Assembly: GCA_030840445.1 (NCBI GenBank)
Contig: JAVEEN010000028.1
Location: 1-45,604 of the forward strand
Source of the DNA: Pseudonocardiales bacterium
GTDB taxonomy: Bacteria > Actinomycetota > Actinomycetes > Mycobacteriales > Jatrophihabitantaceae
Direction of reading: 5' to 3'
DNA: 45,604 nucleotides
Part shown: piece after piece, positions 30,980 through 38,992 of the stretch
Position numbering within the stretch: the stretch's first letter is position 1
How the letters are laid out: every line of letters begins with the position of its first letter
Translations under genes and position numbers: made by a program
Notes under the pieces: generated by a model
The model's database searches: none
Told to the model about the DNA's origin: nothing
The model's input: only the letters and a program-made list of their open reading frames with translations

Positions 30980-33577
30980 ATGACCGATGTGCAGTCAGTC
31001 CGGACCGAGCAAGCTGCGGCCCCCGCGCTGGCGAACACCATCTCACTTCCGGACCGCCTCGGGTACCGCATCAAGCGGGTGCTACTCGGACCGCCGCTGG
31101 TGAGCTCGCAGCTGCACGAGGAGAAGCTGTCCAAGCGGGTCGCGCTCGGCGTGCTGTCCTCGGACTGCATCTCGTCCTCGGCATACGGCACCGAAGAGAT
31201 GCTGATCGTGCTGCTGGCCGTGTTCGGGCTGGCCGGTTTCCACATCCTGGCCCCGATGACCGCGGTGATCCTGGTCATCCTGACCCTGATGACGCTGTCC
31301 TACCGGGAAGTTGTCATGGTCTACACCCGGGCGGGCGGATCCTACGTCGTGTGCCGGGAGAACTTCGGCTACAAGACCGCCCAGGTCGCGGCCGTGGCCC
31401 TGCTGATCGACTACATCGTGACCGTGGCGGTGCAGGCCGCGGCCGGGGTCGCCGCGATCACCTCGACCGTGCACTCATTGGTGCAATACAAACTCGAGAT
31501 GACCATCCTGGTCGTCGTGCTGCTCGCCTTCGGCAACCTGCGCGGCATCCGGGAAGCCGGGAAGGCTTTTGCCATTCCCACCTATTTCTTTTTCGGCGCG
31601 GTCTCGATCGTCATCATCACCGGTATCATCCGGGAGATCTTCGGTGACCTGCCGCACTACGCACTCGACCGGGTCGTCGCAGGGAATCACCAGCTCCCGG
31701 TCCACGACGCGGGCCACCCCATCCTGTCGGGGCTTGCCATCTTCTACCTCCTCAAAGCCTTCGCCAACGGTGGGTCATCCCTGACCGGGTTGGAGGCGAT
31801 CTCGGACGGGGTCAGCGCCTTCAAGAACCCGCCGGGGCCGAATGCCCGTCGCACCCTCGGAATCATGTCCTCGATGCTGGCCTTCCTCGTGGTGGGCGTC
31901 GGCTGGCTGTCCATGCAGACCCACTCGGCACCGTTCCACAACGGCTCGCCGACCGTTATCTCGCAAGTGGCCAAGGCAGCGCTTGGCAACGGCCTGATAG
32001 GTCAGACCGGATTCATCATCGTCCAGATCGCTACCGCGTTGATTCTGTTCACGGGTGCCAATACGCCCTTTACCGGATTCCCGTTCCTGGCCAACTTCGT
32101 GGCCGAAGACTCCTTCCTGCCGCGCCAGCTGACCCGGCGCGGTCACCGGCTCGCCTTCAGCAACGGCATCTTGGTCCTGACTTTGTTCTCGATCATCCTG
32201 CTCATCATCGGCAACGCCAACGTCGACAAGTTGATCCCGTTCTACGCGCTCGGGGTGTTCACCGGATTCACGCTGGCCGGCTTCGGCATGGCCAAGTACC
32301 ACACGATCCACAAGCAACCGGGTTGGAAGTACAAGTGGTGGATCAATGCCTCCGGCGGAGCCCTGTCACTCACGATCGTGCTCATCACCGCTGTGGTGAA
32401 GTTCACCGAGGGCGCCTGGCTCGTACTGGTGCTCGGACCGCTGCTGTGGCTGCTGCTGATGCGACTCAACGGGCAGTACCGGGCCGAGGCTCGGTCCCTG
32501 AACCTCATCACGGCGCTGGGCAAAGCCGGCAAGACCGGGGCCAACTACCCACGCCACGTCGTCCTGGTCATGGTTGACCGGCTGGATCTGGCCGTGATCC
32601 GGGCATTGCGTTACGCCGGTTCGTTGCGTCCGACGGAGTTGCGAGCGGTGCACATTTCGCTGGACAGCGACCGGGCCGACGAGCTGCAGCGCGAATGGAT
32701 CGTCCGCGGGCTCGGTGACCGGGTGCCACTCGAGATCGTCGAGTGCCCAGATCGCCGGCTGATCCGCGCCGTGGGCGAGACCGCGCTGGGAGCAGTTGTC
32801 GGCGAGAGCGCCGAGGTCACCGTGCTGTTGCCTCGGCGGACGTTCCGGCGGATCTCCCAGCGGCTGCTGCATGATCGAACGGCTGACCGCATCGCCGGCG
32901 CGATGGCCAAGATCCCCCACGTCTCTGCCACCATCGTGCCGTTCGACACCACGCTGGACGCCGTGCAGGAGGCCGAACTGGAGAAGATGCGCAAGAAGGC
33001 CGAGAAGGCGATCTCGATGCCCACGGTCGACGCGCGCACCGAGGAGAGGCCAACCACGCCAGCCGAGATCGAGCCGACGGCGCCGGGCGAACGTAGGCAA
33101 GGCCCCGACGGCTCGGACGGCTCGCGCGGCGCTGAAAGCCCCATGTCCGTGGAGCGTGCCGGTACCTCAGATGCCGCCGCCGGAACCGATGGGGCCGAAG
33201 GCACGGACGGTAGCGGCGCCGGGCAGCTGAGCAAGCCGAGGGTTACCCGGACCGTGGACAGCGCGGTCATGCCCGACGTCGAACCGGATGAGCACGGCGT
33301 GATGCCAATTGCCGGCGTCAAATGGAAGCAGCGGGTGACCATCGAGGGCCGCATCAAGATCGTCCAGGTCGGCACGGCGGCCGGGAAGTCGCTGGAGGCC
33401 CAGGTCTTCGACTCGACCGGCGGCATGCGGCTGCTGTTCTTCGGCCGCACCCGGATCCCCGGGATCGAGCCAGGTTCCATAGTCCGGGTCAGCGGCACCG
33501 TGGGTGAGTACAAGGGCCACTTGGCCCTGGCCAATCCTCGCTACGAGTTGTTGCCGACCGACTCGGTCACGAAATAG
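30980..33577 (+). CDS. APC-type permease fused to a C-terminal OB-fold domain
   Basis: 865 residues from ATG 30980; the frame is open back to 30884 inside the asparaginase gene. The first 475 residues are an APC transporter of the KimA/Rv2690c kind: SSDCISSSAYGTEEML, YTRAGGSYVVCRENFG, FANGGSSLTGLEAISDG, and TGFPFLANFVAEDSFLPRQL, with about 12 membrane spans. A cytosolic region (about 480-690) resembles the regulatory domain of KimA-type potassium importers. A Gly/Ser/Glu/Thr-rich linker (about 700-770) leads to an OB-fold domain (about 775-860, RVTIEGRIKIVQVG, RIPGIEPGSIVRVSGTVGEY), like the separate protein Rv2694c. No stop or frameshift separates them. Confidence 0.88.
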   Translation: MTDVQSVRTEQAAAPALANTISLPDRLGYRIKRVLLGPPLVSSQLHEEKLSKRVALGVLSSDCISSSAYGTEEMLIVLLAVFGLAGFHILAPMTAVILVILTLMTLSYREVVMVYTRAGGSYVVCRENFGYKTAQVAAVALLIDYIVTVAVQAAAGVAAITSTVHSLVQYKLEMTILVVVLLAFGNLRGIREAGKAFAIPTYFFFGAVSIVIITGIIREIFGDLPHYALDRVVAGNHQLPVHDAGHPILSGLAIFYLLKAFANGGSSLTGLEAISDGVSAFKNPPGPNARRTLGIMSSMLAFLVVGVGWLSMQTHSAPFHNGSPTVISQVAKAALGNGLIGQTGFIIVQIATALILFTGANTPFTGFPFLANFVAEDSFLPRQLTRRGHRLAFSNGILVLTLFSIILLIIGNANVDKLIPFYALGVFTGFTLAGFGMAKYHTIHKQPGWKYKWWINASGGALSLTIVLITAVVKFTEGAWLVLVLGPLLWLLLMRLNGQYRAEARSLNLITALGKAGKTGANYPRHVVLVMVDRLDLAVIRALRYAGSLRPTELRAVHISLDSDRADELQREWIVRGLGDRVPLEIVECPDRRLIRAVGETALGAVVGESAEVTVLLPRRTFRRISQRLLHDRTADRIAGAMAKIPHVSATIVPFDTTLDAVQEAELEKMRKKAEKAISMPTVDARTEERPTTPAEIEPTAPGERRQGPDGSDGSRGAESPMSVERAGTSDAAAGTDGAEGTDGSGAGQLSKPRVTRTVDSAVMPDVEPDEHGVMPIAGVKWKQRVTIEGRIKIVQVGTAAGKSLEAQVFDSTGGMRLLFFGRTRIPGIEPGSIVRVSGTVGEYKGHLALANPRYELLPTDSVTK

Positions 33578-33617
33578 CGGCTGCGCGCGGCGGAGTCGTC
33601 GCGGGCCAGCGCCCTGT

Positions 33618-33685
33618 GCTGATTTGGCCCCCGAGCTGATTTGACCCAGGTGCTGATTTGGCCCCCGAGCTGATTTGGCCCCCGT
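33618..33685 (+). repeat. Four tandem 17-nt units, GCTGATTTGGCCCCCGA
   Basis: Units at 33618-33634, 33635-33651, 33652-33668 and 33669-33685. Units 1 and 3 are identical; unit 4 differs at its last base and unit 2 near its end. TGA at 33620, 33637 and 33654 falls in three frames. It lies 40 nt after the permease stop and 59 nt before tRNA-Glu. Confidence 0.9.
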
Positions 33686-33744
33686 GGGAGACGCTAGGAT
33701 GGTGCGGTTGTCCGGCCCGGGCTGGGCAACGGCCCGCACAGCTT

Positions 33745-33817
33745 GCCCCCATCGTCTAGTGGCCTAGGACGCTGGCCTTTCACGCCGGTAACACGGGTTC
33801 GAATCCCGTTGGGGGTA
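33745..33817 (+). tRNA. tRNA-Glu (anticodon TTC)
   Basis: Acceptor GCCCCCA (33745-33751) pairs with TGGGGGT (33810-33816), with the G1-U72 pair usual for actinobacterial tRNA-Glu; discriminator A. Anticodon TTC at 33779-33781; T loop GTTCGAATC. CCA not encoded. Confidence 0.97.
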
Positions 33818-33943
33818 CGCAGTCCGGAGGGTGTGTAGTTTGCACCCACGGGACCGTAGTAGAGTTTCGAAGGTTCGCCCAGCACGACGAGCTAGGGCGT
33901 GCAAGTAGGACCGCAGCAGTACCCAGCAGTACTGGCCTACCAA

Positions 33944-34017
33944 GGCCCCGTAGCGCAGTTGGTTAGCGCGCCGCCCTGTCACGGCGGAGGTCGCGGGTTC
34001 GAGTCCCGTCGGGGTCG
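33944..34017 (+). tRNA. tRNA-Asp (anticodon GTC)
   Basis: Acceptor GGCCCCG (33944-33950) with CGGGGTC (34010-34016), discriminator G. Anticodon GTC within CCCTGTCACGG; T loop GTTCGAGTC. 126 nt downstream of tRNA-Glu, the usual gene order. Confidence 0.97.
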
Positions 34018-34022
34018 CAACA

Positions 34023-34054
34023 GATCCGGTTCCCACCTGGGGCCGGATCCTTTT
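34023..34054 (+). terminator. Intrinsic terminator of the tRNA-Glu/tRNA-Asp genes
   Basis: GATCCGG (34023-34029) pairs with CCGGATC (34043-34049) and is followed by CTTTTGTTG. It starts 6 nt after the tRNA-Asp end. Confidence 0.8.
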
Positions 34055-34153
34055 GTTGTGCCAGTGGTCGGCGAAGCACCGCCGAACGAGCCGTGGACGT
34101 ATCGTCGCCGGAGATCGTCGCCGGAGTCGGCCGAATCGATCGAGGAGGGTGTC

Positions 34154-34888
34154 ATGGCTGACCAGCCAACACTGGTGGCAGTAGCCCACGGCACCAAGAA
34201 TTCGGACGGCCTGGCTGAGCTACGCCGGCTCACGAACATCGTCCGGACGAAGTTGCCGTCAGTGCCGGTCGAACTTTGTTACCTCGACGTGGTGGGTCCG
34301 CGACTGGCCGACACCCTGGCGGGACTGGCCGGACCGGCGGTCGTCGTGCCGCTGCTATTGGCCACCGGCTTTCACGTCAAGACAGATATCCCGGCGGCGA
34401 TCGCGAGCCGGCCCGATACCGTCGTCACCGATCCGATCGGCCCGGACCCGCGAATCTCCAAGGTTGTCCAGCTGCGGCTGGAGCAAGCACGCGCCGGTTG
34501 GCTGGCCGACGATGAGGACGGTGCGGCGCCGGGCGACGTCGTCGTGGTCGCCGCCGGCTCCTCGGACCCGGAGGCCCGGGCGGAACTGGCCGAAGTCGCC
34601 GATCACCTACGAGCGTGGAACCCGCGGGCCGTCACGTTCGCACAGTTGACCGACGACGACCCGTTCGCGACGCTGTCGCCGAGCGTCCAGGTGGCGAACT
34701 ACCTGCTGGCGCCGGGATTTTTCGACGACAAACTCCGGGGCGAGGCGTCGGGAGGCGTTGTCTCGAAGCCCATCGGCGCCCACCCGCTGGTCGCCACCGT
34801 GATCGTCGACCGTTACAGCTCGGGCGTCGGGCGGCTCGAGGCGCTGCGGGCCGCTCAGGCGGCCCGCACCTCGGCGATCGACGAATAG
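34154..34888 (+). CDS. CbiX/SirB-type sirohydrochlorin chelatase family protein
   Basis: 244 residues from ATG 34154, with GAGGAGGG 4 nt upstream. The family inserts iron or cobalt into sirohydrochlorin; iron gives siroheme for sulfite and nitrite reductases. Two repeated alpha/beta halves are visible: VAVAHGTKNSDGLAELR (first His in HGT) and VVVAAGSSDPEARAELAE, plus VPLLLATGFHVKTDIP with a second His. Next to genes that release sulfite from sulfonates, siroheme supply for sulfite reduction is a sensible link, though inferred. The last 34 nt overlap the convergent tauD gene. Confidence 0.88.
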   Translation: MADQPTLVAVAHGTKNSDGLAELRRLTNIVRTKLPSVPVELCYLDVVGPRLADTLAGLAGPAVVVPLLLATGFHVKTDIPAAIASRPDTVVTDPIGPDPRISKVVQLRLEQARAGWLADDEDGAAPGDVVVVAAGSSDPEARAELAEVADHLRAWNPRAVTFAQLTDDDPFATLSPSVQVANYLLAPGFFDDKLRGEASGGVVSKPIGAHPLVATVIVDRYSSGVGRLEALRAAQAARTSAIDE

Positions 34889-35787
34889 GCCGACGCGTCC
34901 CCCTCGAGCGAGTAGCTCTGTTCTCCTGCGACTCCGACGGGGACGTCGCCGGCCACGGTCACCCGGTTCAATCGGCGAGGCTGCCCGGAGTAGTTGTCGA
35001 TCGCGTAGTGCTGGGTGATCCGGTTGTCGAACAGGACCAGCTGGTTCGGCTCCCAGGCGACCCGCAGAACATTCTCCGGACGGGTGACGTAGGCCTGCAG
35101 CAACCGCAGGATGTCGCGGGATTCGGTGTTCGACAGCCCGACCAGCCGCTGGGCGAATCCGCCTATGAACAAACCCCTTTCACCCGTCAATGGGTGAACC
35201 CGTACGACCGGGTGCACGGTGCGGTAGACGGTCGAGGTGAAGATTGCCCGGCGGTCCTGCGCACCTTCCTGTTCCAGGTTGGTCGGGACGGCGTAGTCGT
35301 AGTCGTTGGTGTGTTCGGCCCAGAGGCTGTCGGCGAACTGGCGGAGCACCTCGGGCAGGTCCTGGTACGCACCGGCCGTAGTGGCGATCAGCGTTTCACC
35401 GCCGTGATCCGGGACGGTGATCGATCGCAATGTGCTGGCCTGCGGCGGGTTCAGGACGAACGTGACGTCGGTGTGCCAGTTGTTGGCCCTGCCTTGTTCG
35501 CTGTCCACCGGCAGGATATTTGGTGCGCCTTCGACCGAGGCCACCGTCGGATGCGCCTTGGTCAGGTCACCGAAGTGCGCCGCGAAGCGCTGCTGAGCCT
35601 CGTCGTCGAGTTCAGCGCCTCGGAACACCAAGGCTTTGTGCTGGTTGAGGGCGTCCCGCAGGGAGGCCACCGTCGACGGGCTCAGGTCCGTGGCGAGGTC
35701 CAGCCCGTGGACCTCGGCTCCAATCCGTTCGGTGATCGGACGAATGGTCAATTCCGAAGGGGTCCTCTGATTGATCGTGACGGTCAT
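34855..35787 (-). CDS. TauD/TfdA family alpha-ketoglutarate-dependent dioxygenase
   Basis: 310 residues. Members hydroxylate a sulfonate such as taurine at the carbon beside sulfur, so that sulfite is released, using Fe(II) and 2-oxoglutarate. Metal ligands: H105 and D107 in NNWHTDVTF, H260 in RITQHYAIDNY; an Arg after it (R271-R275) binds 2-oxoglutarate. The start overlaps the flavin monooxygenase stop by 4 nt; last gene of the sulfonate operon. Substrate may be taurine or another alkyl-sulfonate or sulfate ester. Confidence 0.92.
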   Translation of the reverse strand: MTVTINQRTPSELTIRPITERIGAEVHGLDLATDLSPSTVASLRDALNQHKALVFRGAELDDEAQQRFAAHFGDLTKAHPTVASVEGAPNILPVDSEQGRANNWHTDVTFVLNPPQASTLRSITVPDHGGETLIATTAGAYQDLPEVLRQFADSLWAEHTNDYDYAVPTNLEQEGAQDRRAIFTSTVYRTVHPVVRVHPLTGERGLFIGGFAQRLVGLSNTESRDILRLLQAYVTRPENVLRVAWEPNQLVLFDNRITQHYAIDNYSGQPRRLNRVTVAGDVPVGVAGEQSYSLEGDASAYSSIAEVRAA

Positions 35788-37139
35788 GCTGCGTTCTCCT
35801 TCTCAACGGGTGCGGCCGGCGTGCTGCGGGCCACGGTGAATTGGTTGCTGGGACGACTGAGGCCGTAGTGCTCGCGCAGTGTCGTACCGGTGTATTCGGT
35901 GCGGAACAGGCCGCGGCGTTGAAGTTCGGGCACCACCAGGTCGACGAAGTCATCGAGGCCACCGGGCAACGTCGGTGGCATGATGTTGAAGCCGTCGGCC
36001 GCCCCTTCGGTGAACCAGTACTCGATCTGATCGGCGATCTGGGTCGGAGTGCCGGCGAATACCCGGTGCCCGCGACCACCGGCCAGGCGCTCGATCAGCT
36101 GCCGGATGGTCAGGTTCTCCCGACGGGCCAAGCCGGTTACCAGGTCGAACCGGCTCTGGGCGCCTTCGGTATGCGAGCCGACCTCGGGCAGCGGGCCATC
36201 CAGTGGGTAGTGGGAAAGATCGTGATCCAGCAGGTTGGACAACTGCTTCAGACCGTACTCAGGGTTGATCAACGAATTAAGGAGTGCTTCGGCCTCGTGG
36301 GCTTCTTCCTCGGTGCGGCCGATGATCGGGCTGATACCCGGCAGGATCTTGATCTGCTCCGGGGTACGCCCGTAGCGGCTCAGCCGAGCCCTGACGTCGT
36401 CGTAGAAGGCCTTGCCGTCCTCGAAGGTCTGCTGGGCGGTGAATACCGCCTCAGCGAATCGAGCGGCGTACTCTTTACCAGTCTCCGAAGAGCCGGCCTG
36501 GACGAGCAACGGGTGGCCCTGAACGGGACGCGGGGTGTTGAGTGGACCCCGCACCTGGAAGTGGGTGCCGACATGGTCCAGGGTGTGGATCTTGTCGATA
36601 TCAGCGAAGACTCCACTGAACTTGTCGATCTGCAGGGCATCGTCCTCCCAACTGTCCCAGAGTTTCCTGGTCAGCTCGACGAACTCGGTGGCCCGCTCGT
36701 AGCGCAGCTCGTGATCAGGACGGGCATCGCGATTGAAGTTGCGCGCCTCGTCCTGGCCGGCCGAGGTCACGATGTTCCAGCCCGCCCGGCCGCCGCTGAG
36801 ATGATCGAGCGACGCGAACTTGCGAGCCAGATGGTAAGGCTCGTTGTAGGTCGTCGACGCCGTGCCGATCAGCCCGATCCGATCGGTGACCGCAGCCAGG
36901 GCGGACAGCAGGGTCAACGGTTCGAAGCGGCTGTGGGAGTTCCGTTTGACGTTGCCCCACAAGGCGACACCGTCGGCCAGGAACAGCGAGTCCAGCTTGC
37001 CCCGCTCAGCGGTCTGGGCGATCTTGGCGTAATGCTTCAGGGTCAGCGCCCCTTGGGGATCGGTGTCCGGGTGACGCCAGGCCGCCTCGTGGTGACCGTT
37101 GGCCATGATGAAGGCATTGAGGTGTACCTGCTTGCTCAT
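35784..37139 (-). CDS. LLM-class flavin-dependent monooxygenase (NtaA/SnaA/DszA type)
   Basis: 451 residues, the length of this TIM-barrel subfamily, which uses reduced FMN supplied by a separate reductase. Landmarks: HLNAFIMANGHHEAAWRHP at the start, GGRAGWNIVTSAGQDEARNF (flavin site), GHPLLVQAGSSETGKEYAARFA, and the C-terminal FNIMPPTLPGGLDDFVDLVVPELQRRG, where FRTEYTG follows. In sulfur-scavenging operons such enzymes cleave C-S bonds of sulfones or sulfonates. The reductase gene is not in the window. Confidence 0.92.
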   Translation of the reverse strand: MSKQVHLNAFIMANGHHEAAWRHPDTDPQGALTLKHYAKIAQTAERGKLDSLFLADGVALWGNVKRNSHSRFEPLTLLSALAAVTDRIGLIGTASTTYNEPYHLARKFASLDHLSGGRAGWNIVTSAGQDEARNFNRDARPDHELRYERATEFVELTRKLWDSWEDDALQIDKFSGVFADIDKIHTLDHVGTHFQVRGPLNTPRPVQGHPLLVQAGSSETGKEYAARFAEAVFTAQQTFEDGKAFYDDVRARLSRYGRTPEQIKILPGISPIIGRTEEEAHEAEALLNSLINPEYGLKQLSNLLDHDLSHYPLDGPLPEVGSHTEGAQSRFDLVTGLARRENLTIRQLIERLAGGRGHRVFAGTPTQIADQIEYWFTEGAADGFNIMPPTLPGGLDDFVDLVVPELQRRGLFRTEYTGTTLREHYGLSRPSNQFTVARSTPAAPVEKENAA

Positions 37140-37181
37140 GGGACTTCTTTCTGTGTGGAGGGTGCATCGAGTCAGGGCGGC

Positions 37182-38132
37182 TCAGCGGGCGACGGCAGCA
37201 CCGGTGCGCCAGCGGGAAAAGTGCCGTTCCAGGCGCACCAAGCCGTAGTTGACGACAAGGCCGAGCAGTGCTGTGGCGAGGATTCCCGCATACATATCAG
37301 GTATCTGGAAGCTGCTCTGGGCATTGATGATCAGGTAGCCGAGTCCAGCCTTGGCGCCCACCATCTCGGCAGCGATCAACACCAGGATGGACGACGTTCC
37401 GGCCATCCGTATCCCGGTGAACATGGTCGGAACCGCCGAGGGGAGCACGACCTTGGCGAACAACCGGGGACTCGACAGCCCGAGTGAACGAGCCGCCCGT
37501 ACCAGTAGGGGATCGACCTGCTTGACTCCCGCCACCGTGTTCAGCAGGATCGGGAAGAAGCTCGCGTAGGCCACGATGGTGATCTTCGACGTCTCCCCGA
37601 TACCGAGCAGCAGCGTGAACACCGGCAACAGGGCCAGCGCGGCCGTGTTTCGAAACAACTCCAGCAGCGGATTGAGGAAACTCTCGAGTGGTCGGTACCA
37701 GGCGATCAGGACCCCGAGCGGGATTCCCACCACGATGGCGAATCCAAATCCCACCACCGAACGGGTGAGGCTGGCCTGCAGATGATCGGCGAGCTGCCCG
37801 TTGCGGATCAGCTGCCAGCCGGCCTGCAGATCCTCATGCAGGGGCGGCAGGAACACCCGGGTCGATTCCGACACCAAGTATTTGGGACCGAACTCCCACA
37901 GCAGCAGGAACACCGTGATCGCCGCGCATTTCCACAGCGCCCGACCGACCGCACGTCTGACCCGGGCGAAGGTCAGCCGATCGACCCAGCGACGCCGTCG
38001 GCCCTCAGCGGCCTCAGCTGTGACCCGGCGATCCACGTCGGCGTCAGACGCGGCACTCGAGGTCGTGGGAGCCGGCGTAGCGGACAACACAGAGCCGGCC
38101 TGCCCGTCGGAGCCGTTGAGCGTCGTCGTCAT
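37182..38132 (-). CDS. ABC transporter permease, sulfonate/taurine type
   Basis: 316 residues, SsuC/TauC-like. After an N-terminal soluble stretch of about 60 residues come about six membrane spans with the permease EAA-like loop SLGLSSPRLFAKVVLPSAVPTMF (core EAARSLG-type G spacing). It would pass a sulfonate across the membrane together with the ATPase and binding protein. The start codon ATG shares one base with the ATPase stop (TGATG). Confidence 0.92.
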   Translation of the reverse strand: MTTTLNGSDGQAGSVLSATPAPTTSSAASDADVDRRVTAEAAEGRRRRWVDRLTFARVRRAVGRALWKCAAITVFLLLWEFGPKYLVSESTRVFLPPLHEDLQAGWQLIRNGQLADHLQASLTRSVVGFGFAIVVGIPLGVLIAWYRPLESFLNPLLELFRNTAALALLPVFTLLLGIGETSKITIVAYASFFPILLNTVAGVKQVDPLLVRAARSLGLSSPRLFAKVVLPSAVPTMFTGIRMAGTSSILVLIAAEMVGAKAGLGYLIINAQSSFQIPDMYAGILATALLGLVVNYGLVRLERHFSRWRTGAAVAR

Positions 38133-38992
38133 CAGGCTGCCCTCTCGGTTCCATCCGGCTGGATCTTCTCGTGGCCGGCCTGCTGAGCCCGCCGGACCTC
38201 GTCACGTAGCAGGGTCCAGATTTGGTGGCGGTGTCGGCGAAACTCCTCGCTGGCCCGGACGTCCACCTGCGCCTCGATCGCCGCGGCCCGGTCGCCAATC
38301 TCGATGTCGACGACCTGTTTGAGCCGCCCGGGACGCGAGGTCAGCACCGCCACCCGCTGGCCGAGATAGACGGCTTCCTCGATGCCATGGGTGATGAAGA
38401 CGATGGTCTTGCCGCTCGCTTGCCAGATACGCAGCAACTCGTCCTGTAGCTGTTCTCGGGTCTGGGCGTCCAGCGCGGCGAACGGCTCGTCCATCAGCAG
38501 GATGTCCGGGTCATAAGCCAGGCTTCTGGCGATGGCGACCCGCTGCTTCATGCCGCCCGACAGTTCGTGCGGGTACCGGTCGGCGAAGGCCGCCAGACCG
38601 ACCAGTTCCAGAAACTCGCTCGCTTTCTCGGCCCGCTGTTTGCGTTTCAAGCCAAGGGTCTCCAGGCCGAATTCGACGTTGGCCCTCGCCGTCCGCCACG
38701 GAAACAGCGCATATTGCTGGAATACCACGGCCCGGTCGAGCCCTGGCCCGGTGATCTCCTTGCCGCCGACCAGTACTCGTCCGCTCGTCGGCGTGCTCAG
38801 GCCGGCCAGCAGATCCAACAGAGTTGTCTTGCCCGAACCACTTGGCCCGACCAGCGAGAGGAACTCACCTTCAGCAATGTCCAGTGAGACGTCCTCCAGG
38901 GCGGTGAGGGTATGGGCATCAAGCTGCTCCGCGGTCGCCCGCACGGTGAATTGCTTGCTCACGTGCTGCACGCTGATTTTCGGGATCGTCAT
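38132..38992 (-). CDS. ABC transporter ATP-binding protein, sulfonate/taurine type
   Basis: 286 residues from ATG 38992, overlapping the binding protein's stop as ATGA; the frame to 39094 is a shadow. Walker A GPSGSGKT (49-56), Q-loop FQQYALFPW (91-99), signature LSGGMKQRVAIARSLA (144-159), Walker B LLMDEP (165-170), and the H-loop VFITHGIEEA. SsuB/TauB/NrtD-type. It drives the permease encoded next. Confidence 0.95.
   Translation of the reverse strand: MTIPKISVQHVSKQFTVRATAEQLDAHTLTALEDVSLDIAEGEFLSLVGPSGSGKTTLLDLLAGLSTPTSGRVLVGGKEITGPGLDRAVVFQQYALFPWRTARANVEFGLETLGLKRKQRAEKASEFLELVGLAAFADRYPHELSGGMKQRVAIARSLAYDPDILLMDEPFAALDAQTREQLQDELLRIWQASGKTIVFITHGIEEAVYLGQRVAVLTSRPGRLKQVVDIEIGDRAAAIEAQVDVRASEEFRRHRHQIWTLLRDEVRRAQQAGHEKIQPDGTERAA

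Noticed and set aside
33618-33685. CRISPR array
   Set aside because: Units are adjacent 17-mers without unique spacers and no cas gene is near.
34615-35868. 417-residue plus-strand open frame
   Set aside because: Antisense shadow of the TauD gene, whose iron ligands are intact.
35841-37487. 548-residue plus-strand open frame
   Set aside because: Antisense to the flavin monooxygenase and permease genes, which have full family motifs; long antisense frames are common at this GC content.
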